From contig JAUVTR010000005.1 in NCBI GenBank assembly GCA_030601425.1, forward strand, positions 1 through 32,831: DNA of 32,831 nucleotides, in the 5' to 3' direction. A program made the translations under genes and the position numbers. Origin of the DNA: Desulfobacterales bacterium (GTDB lineage: Bacteria; Desulfobacterota; Desulfobacteria; Desulfobacterales; JAHEIW01). Of the stretch, positions 1 through 8,336 are shown piece by piece; within the stretch, counting starts at the first letter, position 1; every line of letters begins with the position of its first letter. Below the pieces are notes generated by a model. It saw only the letters and a list, made by a program, of their open reading frames with translations, did not search any database and was not told where the DNA came from.

Positions 1-299
1 GATGACGCTACGCTTTATCGATTTTAAAACAAGCGAACCGCAGAATTTCGAAAAGTAGCTTCGCTCGTGCAGCGCAGGCGCTTGCGCCGCGTGTTGCTCA
101 GTCTTTTTTTGAATTGATCGTTCGACCCTGAGGCTCTCGACGGGCAGAATACATTATTCGATGTTGGGCGTTCAATGTTCGATGTTCATTTTTTAGTTAA
201 CCCATCATATGAAACTAACCAAGAACAAAGTTTCTTTTAAGATTAGACTGGCCGCTTTTCAGGCCAACGGCGGCGCTGACACTGAACCCTGAACCTGGT
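1..299. repeat. Non-coding repeat-rich spacer downstream of the cysK-cysS fusion
   Basis: No coding region was recognised. The first bases resemble the GGTGTCGCTACGCTC motif found again near 3550 and 31795. GCGAACCGCAGAAT at 33-46 recurs exactly at 12236-12249. A small hairpin (GGCGC, TT, GCGCC) lies at 77-88. Positions 115-150 match, inverted and with two mismatches, 3487-3522. A 7-bp-period array (TTCGATG, TTGGGCG, TTCAATG, TTCGATG) spans 157-191. Two CTGAACC heptads lie at 282-295. The spacer therefore looks like a patchwork of dispersed repeats. Confidence 0.7.
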
Positions 300-2573
300 T
301 TAGTTTTGATCCTGTACGAGGATCCCCCGTAATCTCAGTTCGTCTCTGATCTTATCCGCCAGGTCCCAATTTTTCTCCGAGCGGGCCTTATCTCTTTTGT
401 TGAGCAGTCGCTGAACTTCAGGATCAGAATAATCATCAAAAAAATTAAATAGATTCAAGACTGCGTCGATACTGCGGAACCCATCAATAATCTTTGAAGC
501 ATCCTCGGGATGCAGTTGTTTGTTTAGGATGAGGGTATTTACTTTTTTAACGATTGTAAAAATCGTCGCCAGGGCCGCAGAAATATTTAAATCATCATCC
601 ATGGCATTGCTAAACCCGCTTTTAAGGTCGTAAAGCAACTGTTCTAACTCTGCATGCGGTTGACCCTGCTTTACATAGCACAGAATGGACACACACCGAT
701 CCAGTCGCTCAAGGGATCGCTTGGCATTATCCAAGCGCTCTTTTGAAAATGGAATCGGCTTGCGATAGTGGCTGGACAGCAGCCAAAATCGGATGGTCCG
801 ACCGGAATAGCCCATGCTCATTAAATCCGCTATCGTCAGTCCAGCAGATTTTTCGTCCAATTTTTTCCCATCAATAAGCACACGATCACAATGTACCCAG
901 AACTTAGCAAGGGGCTTACCGGTTAAAGCCACGGATATAGCGTTCTCATTTTCATGGTGGGGAAAGATCAGTTCTCGACTGCTGGTGTGTATATCGAAGC
1001 ATTCTCCGAAATATTTCATCGACATGGCCGCTGACTTAATGTGCCAGGAAGGCCGAGCATTCCCCCATTTAGTTTTCACAAAGATGCCTCTTTTTAATTC
1101 CGAAAGCTTGGATCGCTTAAAAAGGGTAAAATCCCGCGGGTTTTGTTTTTCATAATCATCAAGATCAACCGTGGCACCGACTTTTATTTTGTTGATATCA
1201 ATCCCGGAAAGGCGGCCATAAGCATCAAAACGTGAGATATCAAAGTACAATGAGTGCAGCTTTTCATAGGCAAAGTCCTTTTTAACCAGTTTTTCACCAA
1301 GAGCCACCATATCATCAACATGTTCGCTTGCCTGGACATAGGAGTTGGCCGGAGTAATGCCTAAAGTGGACAGATCTTTTTTTAATAGCGAAATGTTGGC
1401 TTCGGTAAATTCCCTTAAACCGACATCAGCCTTTTCGGAGCCGCTGATGGCTTTATCATCAAGATCATTGATATCCGTTAAATGATTGACCGCGTAACCG
1501 CGGTATTTAAGGTAGCGAGACAGGAGGTCGGCAAACACAATACGTCGCATTTCTCCAAGGTGGATTCGGGCATGGGCGGTAGGGCCGCAGGAGTAAATAG
1601 AAATCTTTCCTGGGATCTGGGGCTCAAAGGGCTCCTTTTTTCGGGACATCCGGTTAAATAATTTCAGGGTAATCTCGTCGCGCACTGCAAAAAGTGCGGT
1701 GCTTAAATAACGTTCGCCGTTGTCCGGAAATAACACGACAAGGGTGCCTTCGGTCATTTTTTCTGCAACCTTGCAAGCACCGAGCATGGCTGCGCCACTG
1801 CTCATCCCGACAAATATGCCCTCTTCCTTTGCCAGTCGCCGGGCCATTTCGTATGCTTCTTCATCTTCAATATTTAGCCTTTGATCCAGACGCCGTTTTT
1901 CAAATATCTCAGGGCAATAAGCCTCCTTCATGTTTTTTAGTCCCTGAATTTTGTGGCCCAGATAAGGCTCCACCCCGACGATTTGGATGGCCGGATTATA
2001 TTCCTTCAATTTTCTGGAAACGCCCATTAACGTGCCGGTGGTTCCCAGGGTGGCCACAAAAGCGGTAACGTTACCGTTGGTTTGCTGCCAGACCTCCTCA
2101 GCAGTCCCATGATAATGGGCTTTCCAATTGGCTTCATTATTAAATTGATCAGGAATATAATAAGTGTCTGGATTTTCACGCGCAAGACGGTAAGCCTCTT
2201 CAATGGCCCCGTCGGTACCCAGATGACCCGGTGTTAAAAGAATATCAGCACCCCGGGCTTTTAAGATCTTTTGGCGTTCGACACTGGCGGCGTCGGACAT
2301 CACCAGCAACAACCGGTAGCCCTTGACCGTACAAACCAGGGCCAGACCAATCCCGGTATTACCGCTGGTCGGCTCAATCACTTTTTTTTGCGGTGTAAGC
2401 TCCCCTGATTTTTCTGCGGCCTCAATCATATAAAGAGCCGCTCGATCTTTAACGGAGCCGCCGGGGTTAAAATGCTCAAGCTTGGCCAGCAGTTTTATGT
2501 TCGGATTCGGATTTAATTTATGGATTTCAACCATGGGCGTATTGCCAATGGTATCCAGGATAGAGTGCGGCAT
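300..2573 (-). CDS. Fusion of cysteine synthase (CysK) with a degenerate cysteinyl-tRNA synthetase-like domain
   Basis: 757 residues. Residues 1-295 are a PLP-dependent O-acetylserine sulfhydrylase: PLP lysine K42 in NPGGSVKDR, substrate loop TSGNTG at 69-74, phosphate loop GTTGT at 177-181, and the usual CysK ending NGERYLSTALF. Residues 300-757 follow cytoplasmic CysRS: HIGH-like HLGE at 338-341, FPHHENE at 537-543 and a C-terminal helical domain ending in DKIRDELRLRGI. The synthetase half is eroded. The zinc-ligand Cys of the family's WHIECSAM motif is Ser514 (WHIKSAAM), the HGGG loop is HTSS at 529-532, and KMSKS is replaced by KLDEKS at 571-576. Cys329, His539 and Glu543, the other zinc ligands by family comparison, remain. 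The CysK half looks active. The CysRS half may be a paralogue with another ligase role, as MshC is in mycothiol synthesis, or inactive; this is inference. Confidence 0.88.
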   Translation of the reverse strand: MPHSILDTIGNTPMVEIHKLNPNPNIKLLAKLEHFNPGGSVKDRAALYMIEAAEKSGELTPQKKVIEPTSGNTGIGLALVCTVKGYRLLLVMSDAASVERQKILKARGADILLTPGHLGTDGAIEEAYRLARENPDTYYIPDQFNNEANWKAHYHGTAEEVWQQTNGNVTAFVATLGTTGTLMGVSRKLKEYNPAIQIVGVEPYLGHKIQGLKNMKEAYCPEIFEKRRLDQRLNIEDEEAYEMARRLAKEEGIFVGMSSGAAMLGACKVAEKMTEGTLVVLFPDNGERYLSTALFAVRDEITLKLFNRMSRKKEPFEPQIPGKISIYSCGPTAHARIHLGEMRRIVFADLLSRYLKYRGYAVNHLTDINDLDDKAISGSEKADVGLREFTEANISLLKKDLSTLGITPANSYVQASEHVDDMVALGEKLVKKDFAYEKLHSLYFDISRFDAYGRLSGIDINKIKVGATVDLDDYEKQNPRDFTLFKRSKLSELKRGIFVKTKWGNARPSWHIKSAAMSMKYFGECFDIHTSSRELIFPHHENENAISVALTGKPLAKFWVHCDRVLIDGKKLDEKSAGLTIADLMSMGYSGRTIRFWLLSSHYRKPIPFSKERLDNAKRSLERLDRCVSILCYVKQGQPHAELEQLLYDLKSGFSNAMDDDLNISAALATIFTIVKKVNTLILNKQLHPEDASKIIDGFRSIDAVLNLFNFFDDYSDPEVQRLLNKRDKARSEKNWDLADKIRDELRLRGILVQDQN

Positions 2574-2738
2574 GCCTGAAACCTATCTTGATCTAACGGG
2601 TCAAAATTTTGGTTATTAACCAGGACCCATATTCCCATTACTCCATAATTCCAACATTCCAGTTAGGGCGGTCTTGTCTTTTCCAGACGAGGTGTCTCGT
2701 TAATTTGCCGCTACGAAGTGATGCAACCAGACATCGGA
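2574..2738. repeat. Short spacer with a degenerate heptad repeat
   Basis: Positions 2626-2661, read on the minus strand, are TGGAATG, TTGGAAT, TATGGAG, TAATGGG and so on, a 7-bp period. The same 36-base segment occurs on the plus strand at 8194-8229 with 30 of 36 positions identical. No gene was recognised here. Confidence 0.6.
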
Positions 2739-3377
2739 TTATGACTTATCAATAAAGGATGATAAGATTTTGCTTATATCGGCAAACACCTGATCATGTG
2801 TTTGGGCAGCATCGATGATTCGAATACGATCCGGTTCAAGACGGGCCAGTTCAAGATACCCGGCCCTGACTTTTTCATGGAACGCAACGGCTTCGGCTTC
2901 AAAACGACTTTCATGCCCGGCTCGTTGGCCGGTATTTAATTGTTCCCACGCACGTGCCAGACCTACCTGAGGAGAAAGATCCAGCAACAGCGTGACATCC
3001 GGCTTTAAATCATCAAACAAAAGTTGATGCAATTGCTGTATCAGCTCAATATTCAATTCCCGGGCAAAGCCCTGATAAACCACCGTGGCATCAAAATAAC
3101 GATCGCATATCACCGTCTTGCCCGCCTTTAGGCTGGGCCTGATAAGCTCAAGTATATGCTGGGCTCGGTCAGCCATGTATAAAAGCAATTCGGCCATCGG
3201 CGCCAGGGCACTGTTAGATGGATTCAGCAGGATCGATCGTATATTTTCCCCGATGAGCGTGCCCCCCGGCTGCCGAGTCGAAACGCATTCAAATCCCCTG
3301 TCTTCAAGGAACCGTACCAGTCTCCCCATCTGGGAAGTTTTGCCCGAACCTTCGATACCTTCGAGTGTAATGAACAT
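2739..3377 (-). CDS. tmk: Thymidylate kinase
   Basis: 212 residues, normal length for bacterial dTMP kinase, which phosphorylates dTMP to dTDP in the cytoplasm. The P-loop GIEGSGKT is at residues 7-14, the TRQPGGT segment corresponds to the family TREPGGT, and the CDRYFDATVVYQG motif contains the conserved DR(Y/F). An Arg-containing LID region follows around RAWEQLNTGQRAGHESRFE. It lies between the CysK-CysS fusion and surE, all on the minus strand but separated by repeat-bearing spacers, so a single operon is not assured. Confidence 0.95.
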   Translation of the reverse strand: MFITLEGIEGSGKTSQMGRLVRFLEDRGFECVSTRQPGGTLIGENIRSILLNPSNSALAPMAELLLYMADRAQHILELIRPSLKAGKTVICDRYFDATVVYQGFARELNIELIQQLHQLLFDDLKPDVTLLLDLSPQVGLARAWEQLNTGQRAGHESRFEAEAVAFHEKVRAGYLELARLEPDRIRIIDAAQTHDQVFADISKILSSFIDKS

Positions 3378-3626
3378 AAGGTTAACCTGTTGCCATTGAT
3401 CTGTTACCCATTTGAAGCCATCTCAAAAATGCATCAAAGGCAGTGCGCTAAAGTTCAAAGTGATCTAAAGTGACTAAAGTTAAGGAATTCTACCCGTCGA
3501 GAGCCTCTGGGTCGAACGATCATTTTAATAATAGATGCTGGAGCGAAGCGACACCGAAACTTTAGGCACTTCCAACTTTAGTTCACTTTAGTCACTCGTT
3601 GTTTTTGTGCTTTTAGACTTGATCTA
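3378..3626. repeat. Inverted CTAAAGT-type repeat element between surE and tmk
   Basis: Left part 3451-3490 carries repeated CTAAAGT words ending in TTAAGGAATTC. Right part 3558-3597 carries the same words in the opposite orientation (ACTTTAG). Between them are a 36-base segment (3487-3522) repeated inverted at 115-150, and a GGAGCGAAGCGACACC motif whose complement resembles the centre of the similar element at 31752-31878. The arrangement suggests a dispersed, non-autonomous element. No coding region was recognised. Confidence 0.6.
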
Positions 3627-4415
3627 CTATTTCTGAGAAAGCTTCTCCTCTTTTGATCGGGCGACAATTTTCCAGCTCTTCAGGTCCTCCAGTACACGAT
3701 AATCTGTCTGGTCGCACTTTATGGGTGTAATCGAAATAAAATCTTCGCACAAGGCCGAACCGTCAATATCAGTGGATTTCCCCGCAGGCAGCGAATCACA
3801 TCCCTGCCAATAATAGGTCCGCTTGCGCGGATCTACCCGTTTATCAATAAATTCCGGGAAAAAATCCATATCGAGTCGGCTGATGCGGATGCCGGCAATT
3901 TCCTTTAAAGGCCGATTGGGAATGTTGACATTTAAAAACGTACCAAACGGAAGCCGGTTGACATACAGCTGTTCTGCCAGTTCCTCGATAAAGATGGCGG
4001 CCTCGTCATAATATTGGACGTCACGGCTATGTATGGATACCGCAATAGCCGGCATGCCGTATAACGTCGCTTCCTTGGCGGCCGCAACCGTTCCGGAATA
4101 ATTAATATTCACGCCGACGTTGGCACCCGGGTTAATTCCTGAAATCACCATATCCGGTTTGGAATCGAGAATCTCCAATACCCCCATTTTAATACAATCG
4201 GCCGGCGTCCCTGTTACGGCATATCCTTCAAAAGCCCCGTTAATAGACACTTTGTTTGCGCGCAGCGGTTCATTTAAGGTAATCGCATGGCCGACGGCAC
4301 TTTGCTCACGATCCGGGGCAATGACCGAAACGGAATGTCGCGCCGTCAGGCGTTTATGAAGTGCTCCCAGCCCGGGTGCATAAATACCATCGTCATTGGT
4401 TATCAGAATATCCAT
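3627..4415 (-). CDS. surE: 5'/3'-nucleotidase SurE
   Basis: 262 residues. SurE is a metal-dependent nucleoside monophosphate phosphatase of stationary-phase and nucleotide-pool housekeeping. The N terminus ITNDDGIYAPG provides the metal ligands Asp8 and Asp9. Ser39 in APDREQSAVGHA and Asn95 in SGINPGANVG complete the family's metal site. The GTPADC and NVNIPN segments are also typical. It is transcribed divergently from lptD across a 425-base spacer. Confidence 0.95.
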   Translation of the reverse strand: MDILITNDDGIYAPGLGALHKRLTARHSVSVIAPDREQSAVGHAITLNEPLRANKVSINGAFEGYAVTGTPADCIKMGVLEILDSKPDMVISGINPGANVGVNINYSGTVAAAKEATLYGMPAIAVSIHSRDVQYYDEAAIFIEELAEQLYVNRLPFGTFLNVNIPNRPLKEIAGIRISRLDMDFFPEFIDKRVDPRKRTYYWQGCDSLPAGKSTDIDGSALCEDFISITPIKCDQTDYRVLEDLKSWKIVARSKEEKLSQK

Positions 4416-4483
4416 AATTATTCACACGATTTTGGTTTTCGAAAGCTCATGATTTTCAGCTCAATTGACTTTCCAACAATATC

Positions 4484-4513
4484 TTGACATATTTAATTTG
4501 CTTGGATTTATAT
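4484..4513 (+). promoter_or_regulatory. Possible sigma-70 promoter for the lptD leader
   Basis: A perfect -35 TTGACA at 4484-4489 is followed after 17-18 bases by TTTATA/TTATAT (4507-4513), a weak -10. It would start a leader near 4520, about 320 bases upstream of lptD. Only sequence resemblance supports it. Confidence 0.4.
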
Positions 4514-4586
4514 CCTAAATCGTAATTATATTCAAGATATATGAACGCAACCCCCGGTTTGCCAGCTGAGCTTTATAGTGATTGTC

Positions 4587-4618
4587 AAAAAAACGTTGCG
4601 GTATTCAAACGTTTTTTT
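4587..4618. terminator. Terminator-like hairpin in the lptD leader region
   Basis: AAAAAAACGTT (4587-4597) and AACGTTTTTTT (4608-4618) are perfectly complementary around a 10-base loop. The A-tract and T-tract make it look like a bidirectional intrinsic terminator, but the stem is poor in GC. No gene upstream on either strand obviously needs it, so it could attenuate the lptD leader or end a short RNA. Confidence 0.4.
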
Positions 4619-4660
4619 CTACAACCCCTTATGCCGCAATTCCGTCATTGGGTGTTTTCA

Positions 4661-4768
4661 AACCGGGTGCAAAGCACCCGGTTACACCCGCACCGATTAA
4701 GGCACTGCCGTGCCTTTGTATTTTTCCGCCGATAGCGGAAAAATCCAAGCCACCCGCTTTGCGTGTGG
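4661..4768. repeat. Cluster of four tandem hairpins
   Basis: Four inverted repeats follow each other: 4661-4670/4674-4683 (AACCGGGTGC, loop AAA, perfect); 4699-4705/4710-4716 (AAGGCAC, loop TGCC, perfect); 4720-4729/4735-4744 (ATTTTTCCGC, loop CGATA, perfect); 4750-4757/4761-4768 (CCACCCGC, loop TTT, one mismatch). The sequences differ while pairing is kept. Confidence 0.7.
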
Positions 4769-4840
4769 TCGGTGACCCGGAACATTATTATGGAAAGCGG
4801 TATAAAACCCGGACGGGAATGAATAAAAAGACTTGATTGA

Positions 4841-7201
4841 ATGTTTCAATCCATACCGAAAAAAAAATGCAAGCCGGCAGGTTCCAGACGGAAACGATTC
4901 AATGGCTTGCATCGAATTTTCATTTCGAAGAAGTACATTCTGGCAGCCTTTTTGGCGGGGATGGCGTTTACTTCTTTTACATGTCCGGATCAAGCGAGTG
5001 CCCAAATCAGTGAACCGAAAGCAGATCAGACCTTGGAAGGCGACATTCAGCAACCATGGGTGCTGGAGGCCGATGAGATCGTCTATGACCGCCGGCTGGA
5101 TCAATATATGGCCCGCGGCAATGTTAAGATATCCAAGGCCGATAAACAGCTGACGGCAGATTTTATTCGATTTGATCACAAAACCATGCACGCATATGCC
5201 CAGGGCAATGTTGTCCTGACCGTGGGCCAGGATATTCTTTCCGGCAGTTCCCTGGAAATTGACCTCGATAAGCAGGTGGGTTCCATTGAAGAAGCTTATC
5301 TGTTCCTCAAAGAAAACAATTTTCATATCACAGGACACAAGATTCAGAAAACCGGCGAAAATACCTACCGCATCGATGAGGCCACTCTTACCACCTGCGA
5401 CGGGGATAAACCGGACTGGAAAATTACCGGCAAAGATATTAAGATTAAAGACGATGGCTCCGGCACTGCAAAACATGCCACCCTGCGCGTGAAAAATATA
5501 CCGGTATTATACTCGCCTTACTTTTACTACCCGGCAAATCGTGATCGGCAAAGTGGGTTTCTGATGCCCGAATTTGCAAGTTCGGAACGAAAAGGTGAAG
5601 AATACAACCAGCCTTTTTTCTGGGCAATTTCGGATAGTTCCGATGCCACCTTTTATGCCGATTACATGACCACGCGCGGCTTAAAACTCGGAGCCGAATA
5701 CCGGTATATCCTCAGCGAACGGTCCCAGGGTACGCTCATGCTCGATGGCTTGCACGATAGCAAGGTGGATGACGGCACCGGCGACTCAAGCAAGGATTAC
5801 GGCTATGAAGACGATCCCGTGGATGTACTGCGAACCAATGAAAATCGGTTTTGGTTCCGGGCCAGTCACCATCAGCAATTGCCCTATGATATCTTTGCCA
5901 AATTGGATCTGGACATTGCCAAAGACCAAGACTATCTGCGGGAGTTCCGAGATGGATATATGGGATATGAAGACACCGAAAAGTATTTTCTCAAGGTGTT
6001 TAAACGCCAGCTGAACGACATTAATGATCCGTTAAGAGTTAACCGCTTGAATTTGAATCGAATCTGGCCTAAATTCAGTTTCAATTTCGAACCCCGCTGG
6101 AATGACGATACCCGACGTAATGGGAATACGAGTAAGACGCTTCAAAGATTACCGTTTATCGGGTTTGATGGCGAAAAACAGAAGATTTTGGCCTCACCGT
6201 TTTATTTGGACCTGGAGTCTCAATACAACTATTTCTGGAGAGATAAAGGGCCCAGGGGCCAGCGCATAGACGTGCACCCCAGGTTTTATCTGCCGTTTCG
6301 TGTTCAAAACTACCTGACCATCGAACCGTCGGTGGGCCTCCGAGAAACCACCTATCGATTGGATCAGAAAAATTTCGGCGATGAATCCAGCAGCGATCGA
6401 TGGGAGCATCGTGAGCTTTTTGACACCCGTTTAGATTTTTTTAGCGACATAACCAAAGTATTCGATTTGGAAAATCAGGGATTTGAAAAAATAAAGCATA
6501 CCATCAGACCCCAGATTACCCATGAATTTATACCCGACGTAGATCAAGGTGATCTGCCCCGTTTTGACCCGATCGACCAAATCGATGAAACCAATAAAAT
6601 TACCTACTCTCTCACAAATACGTTGACTTCCAAATCGAAACCGGTTGAAGTTAAACAGGCGATCTCACAACACCCAGCAGCCGGCGGCAATCGTCAAACA
6701 CCTGTCAACTATGATTATAACGATTTTTTCCGTTTTGATGTGAGACATAGCTACGATTTTGAAAATTCAAATAGATCCTTTTCACCGATTTTGGCCAGAC
6801 TGGACATCACTCCCGGCAAATACATCCGGGCAGATGCAGAGGCAGCATGGTCGGTCTATGATAATGACTTTCTGTCCCATAATCTTCAGGCATCCCTGTG
6901 GGACCATCGCGGCGACGAGTTGTATGTCGACTATCGATATACTAAAAAATCTAAGGAAATCGACACCGATGAGACCATCCAGTCCATTTCCGGAAAATTA
7001 ACAATGCAGTTGACCGATCGGCTCTCCATCCTCCTAGACCACAAACAAAACATTGAAAAAAGTTTAAGGATCCGGACCGGTGCCGGTTTCTCCTATCAGG
7101 CCCGCTGCTGGTCCTTTGATTTTAAATATACGGATGAGCCCAATGACCAAATATTTGAATTTAAAGTCAACCTGTTCGGGCTCGGAGAAGTCGGCTATTG
7201 A
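4841..7201 (+). CDS. lptD: LPS-assembly outer membrane protein LptD
   Basis: 786 residues. LptD is the outer-membrane beta-barrel that, with LptE, inserts lipopolysaccharide into the outer leaflet. A basic N terminus and hydrophobic stretch around residues 30-46, then a polar region with QASAQ, make a long signal peptide. Residues about 65-190 form the periplasmic OstA/LptA-like jellyroll (LEADEIVYDRR, ARGNVKISKADK, AYAQGNVVL). The motif PYFYYPANRDRQSGFLMPEF is highly typical of LptD at the start of the barrel, and aromatic-rich alternating strands continue to the end (FEFKVNLFGLGEVGY). The start is uncertain because no good ribosome binding site is visible. The next gene begins 33 bases downstream. 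Confidence 0.93.
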   Translation: MFQSIPKKKCKPAGSRRKRFNGLHRIFISKKYILAAFLAGMAFTSFTCPDQASAQISEPKADQTLEGDIQQPWVLEADEIVYDRRLDQYMARGNVKISKADKQLTADFIRFDHKTMHAYAQGNVVLTVGQDILSGSSLEIDLDKQVGSIEEAYLFLKENNFHITGHKIQKTGENTYRIDEATLTTCDGDKPDWKITGKDIKIKDDGSGTAKHATLRVKNIPVLYSPYFYYPANRDRQSGFLMPEFASSERKGEEYNQPFFWAISDSSDATFYADYMTTRGLKLGAEYRYILSERSQGTLMLDGLHDSKVDDGTGDSSKDYGYEDDPVDVLRTNENRFWFRASHHQQLPYDIFAKLDLDIAKDQDYLREFRDGYMGYEDTEKYFLKVFKRQLNDINDPLRVNRLNLNRIWPKFSFNFEPRWNDDTRRNGNTSKTLQRLPFIGFDGEKQKILASPFYLDLESQYNYFWRDKGPRGQRIDVHPRFYLPFRVQNYLTIEPSVGLRETTYRLDQKNFGDESSSDRWEHRELFDTRLDFFSDITKVFDLENQGFEKIKHTIRPQITHEFIPDVDQGDLPRFDPIDQIDETNKITYSLTNTLTSKSKPVEVKQAISQHPAAGGNRQTPVNYDYNDFFRFDVRHSYDFENSNRSFSPILARLDITPGKYIRADAEAAWSVYDNDFLSHNLQASLWDHRGDELYVDYRYTKKSKEIDTDETIQSISGKLTMQLTDRLSILLDHKQNIEKSLRIRTGAGFSYQARCWSFDFKYTDEPNDQIFEFKVNLFGLGEVGY

Positions 7202-7234
7202 TAAAATGAGGTATTTAAAATAGGATCATAACGA

Positions 7235-7762
7235 ATGGAAGACAAACGATTAAGCCGTCTCTGGTATGTGTTACACACCAAAAGTAGATTTGAAAATGTG
7301 GTCAATGACGGCCTGGGGAAAAAATCCATAGAGGTTTTTCTACCGAAGATTACAGTTAGGAGCAAACGCCGGGACAGAAAAGCTATGATTCGAATTCCGC
7401 TGTTTCCCGGGTACCTTTTTGTAAAAACCGATCTTGCCCCCGAGTCTCATCTGGAAATTGTTAAAACCGCTGGAGCGGTTCGGCTGATCGGTAGTAAACA
7501 GGAACCCGTATCGGTACCTGAAGAAACCATCGATTCATTGAAAATCATGGTGAACGGTGACCATCTCGTAACGACCGGTAACAGTCTGACGAAGGGAGAT
7601 AAAGTTCTTGTTGTTAGTGGACCGTTTGCCGGTGTTACCGGAACCTTTATCCGCTACGGTGGGAAAGGTCGCGTAGTTGTCAATATCGAAGCCCTCGGAC
7701 AATATGCCGGGGTAGAAGTCAATGAAGACGAAATTGAAATTCTACCCAAAATATTAACATAA
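7235..7762 (+). CDS. NusG-family (UpxY/RfaH-like) transcription antitermination protein
   Basis: 175 residues. The N-terminal NGN domain (about residues 8-105) starts LWYVLHTKSRFE and contains IRIPLFPGYLFVKTDL, the segment that contacts RNA polymerase in NusG relatives. A C-terminal KOW domain (about 118-172) contains KGDKVLVVSGPFAGVTG. The NGN sequence resembles specialised UpxY-type paralogues of surface-polysaccharide loci. There is no secE or rplK neighbour, as there usually is for housekeeping nusG. It lies 33 bases after lptD, so it could be co-transcribed with an envelope gene. Its target operon is not evident. Confidence 0.85.
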   Translation: MEDKRLSRLWYVLHTKSRFENVVNDGLGKKSIEVFLPKITVRSKRRDRKAMIRIPLFPGYLFVKTDLAPESHLEIVKTAGAVRLIGSKQEPVSVPEETIDSLKIMVNGDHLVTTGNSLTKGDKVLVVSGPFAGVTGTFIRYGGKGRVVVNIEALGQYAGVEVNEDEIEILPKILT

Positions 7763-7841
7763 CTACTTGACATCTAATTAAGTTTTATCTTATAAATTTC
7801 GAACATTTTAAGCCGACTCGTATTTGGAAAAAGGAGGTTCT

Positions 7842-8117
7842 ATGAATAAGTTGGAGCTTATCTCCGCTCTGAAAACTGAGGCCAACATTTCGAAAGCGGA
7901 GGCAGCAAGGGTTGTTAAAATATTTTTCGATAACATGGCAGATGCCATGGCGCGTGGAGAACGGGTTGAAGTTCGTGGTCTTTGCAGCTTTTTTGTAAAA
8001 AATTACAAAAGCTATACCGGTAGAAATCCAAAAACCGGCGAGCAAGTTACCATACGACCAAAAAAACTTCCTTTTTTTAAATCCGGAAAAGAGCTGAAAG
8101 AACGGGTAGATTATTGA
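7842..8117 (+). CDS. HU/IHF-family DNA-binding protein
   Basis: 91 residues from the ATG at 7842, chosen because AAGGAGG (7831-7837) precedes it; an upstream TTG at 7824 would put the ribosome binding site inside the gene. The sequence has the family's alpha-helical dimer region (MNKLELISALKTEA) and the DNA-binding arm around RNPKTGEQVTIRPKKLPFFKSGKEL. The RGLCSF segment corresponds to the usual RGFGSF, and GRNPKTG with P in the arm is typical of IHF and HU. It bends DNA and acts as a nucleoid architectural factor. Whether it is an IHF subunit or an HU homologue cannot be settled from one sequence. Confidence 0.92.
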   Translation: MNKLELISALKTEANISKAEAARVVKIFFDNMADAMARGERVEVRGLCSFFVKNYKSYTGRNPKTGEQVTIRPKKLPFFKSGKELKERVDY

Positions 8118-8336
8118 AGTTTTTCAATATTTCAACCCGCTTTTGGCGATAAACCGTTCAGATTCTAAAGGCGATCGATTTGCCCTTAGCGCATGGAATA
8201 TTGGAAAGTTGGACTAATGGGAAAATGGGTAAAGATACCGAAAAGGTCTAATTTTAAATGGTCCCTATCCATTAGATCCATGATTCCAGCCTTCCGATAC
8301 GCCAGGATGCAATTGGCCAACGGAGCGAAATGAATT
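8118..8336. repeat. Spacer with a heptad repeat copy
   Basis: Positions 8194-8229 (TGGAATA, TTGGAAA, GTTGGAC, TAATGGG) form a 7-bp-period repeat related to 2626-2661 in inverted orientation. No coding sequence or clear promoter was seen. Confidence 0.6.

Larger units (their letters stand above)
4416..4840. other. Divergent surE/lptD spacer with promoter-like sequence and hairpins
   Basis: No coding region is convincing here. In plus-strand order it holds a promoter-like TTGACA, an A-tract/T-tract hairpin at 4587-4618, and four consecutive small hairpins at 4661-4768, then lptD at 4841. No strong Shine-Dalgarno sequence precedes the lptD ATG. The hairpins may form a structured lptD leader RNA; that is inference. 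Confidence 0.5.

Noticed and set aside
4541-4836. Small plus-strand frames upstream of lptD
   Set aside because: They run through perfect hairpins and have atypical composition; the structures explain the sequence better.
4697-5476. A 259-codon minus-strand reading frame
   Set aside because: It is antisense to the start of lptD and has no recognisable content; lptD on the plus strand is clear.
7824-7841. Upstream TTG start of the HU/IHF gene
   Set aside because: The AAGGAGG site lies between it and the ATG at 7842 and fits only the ATG.
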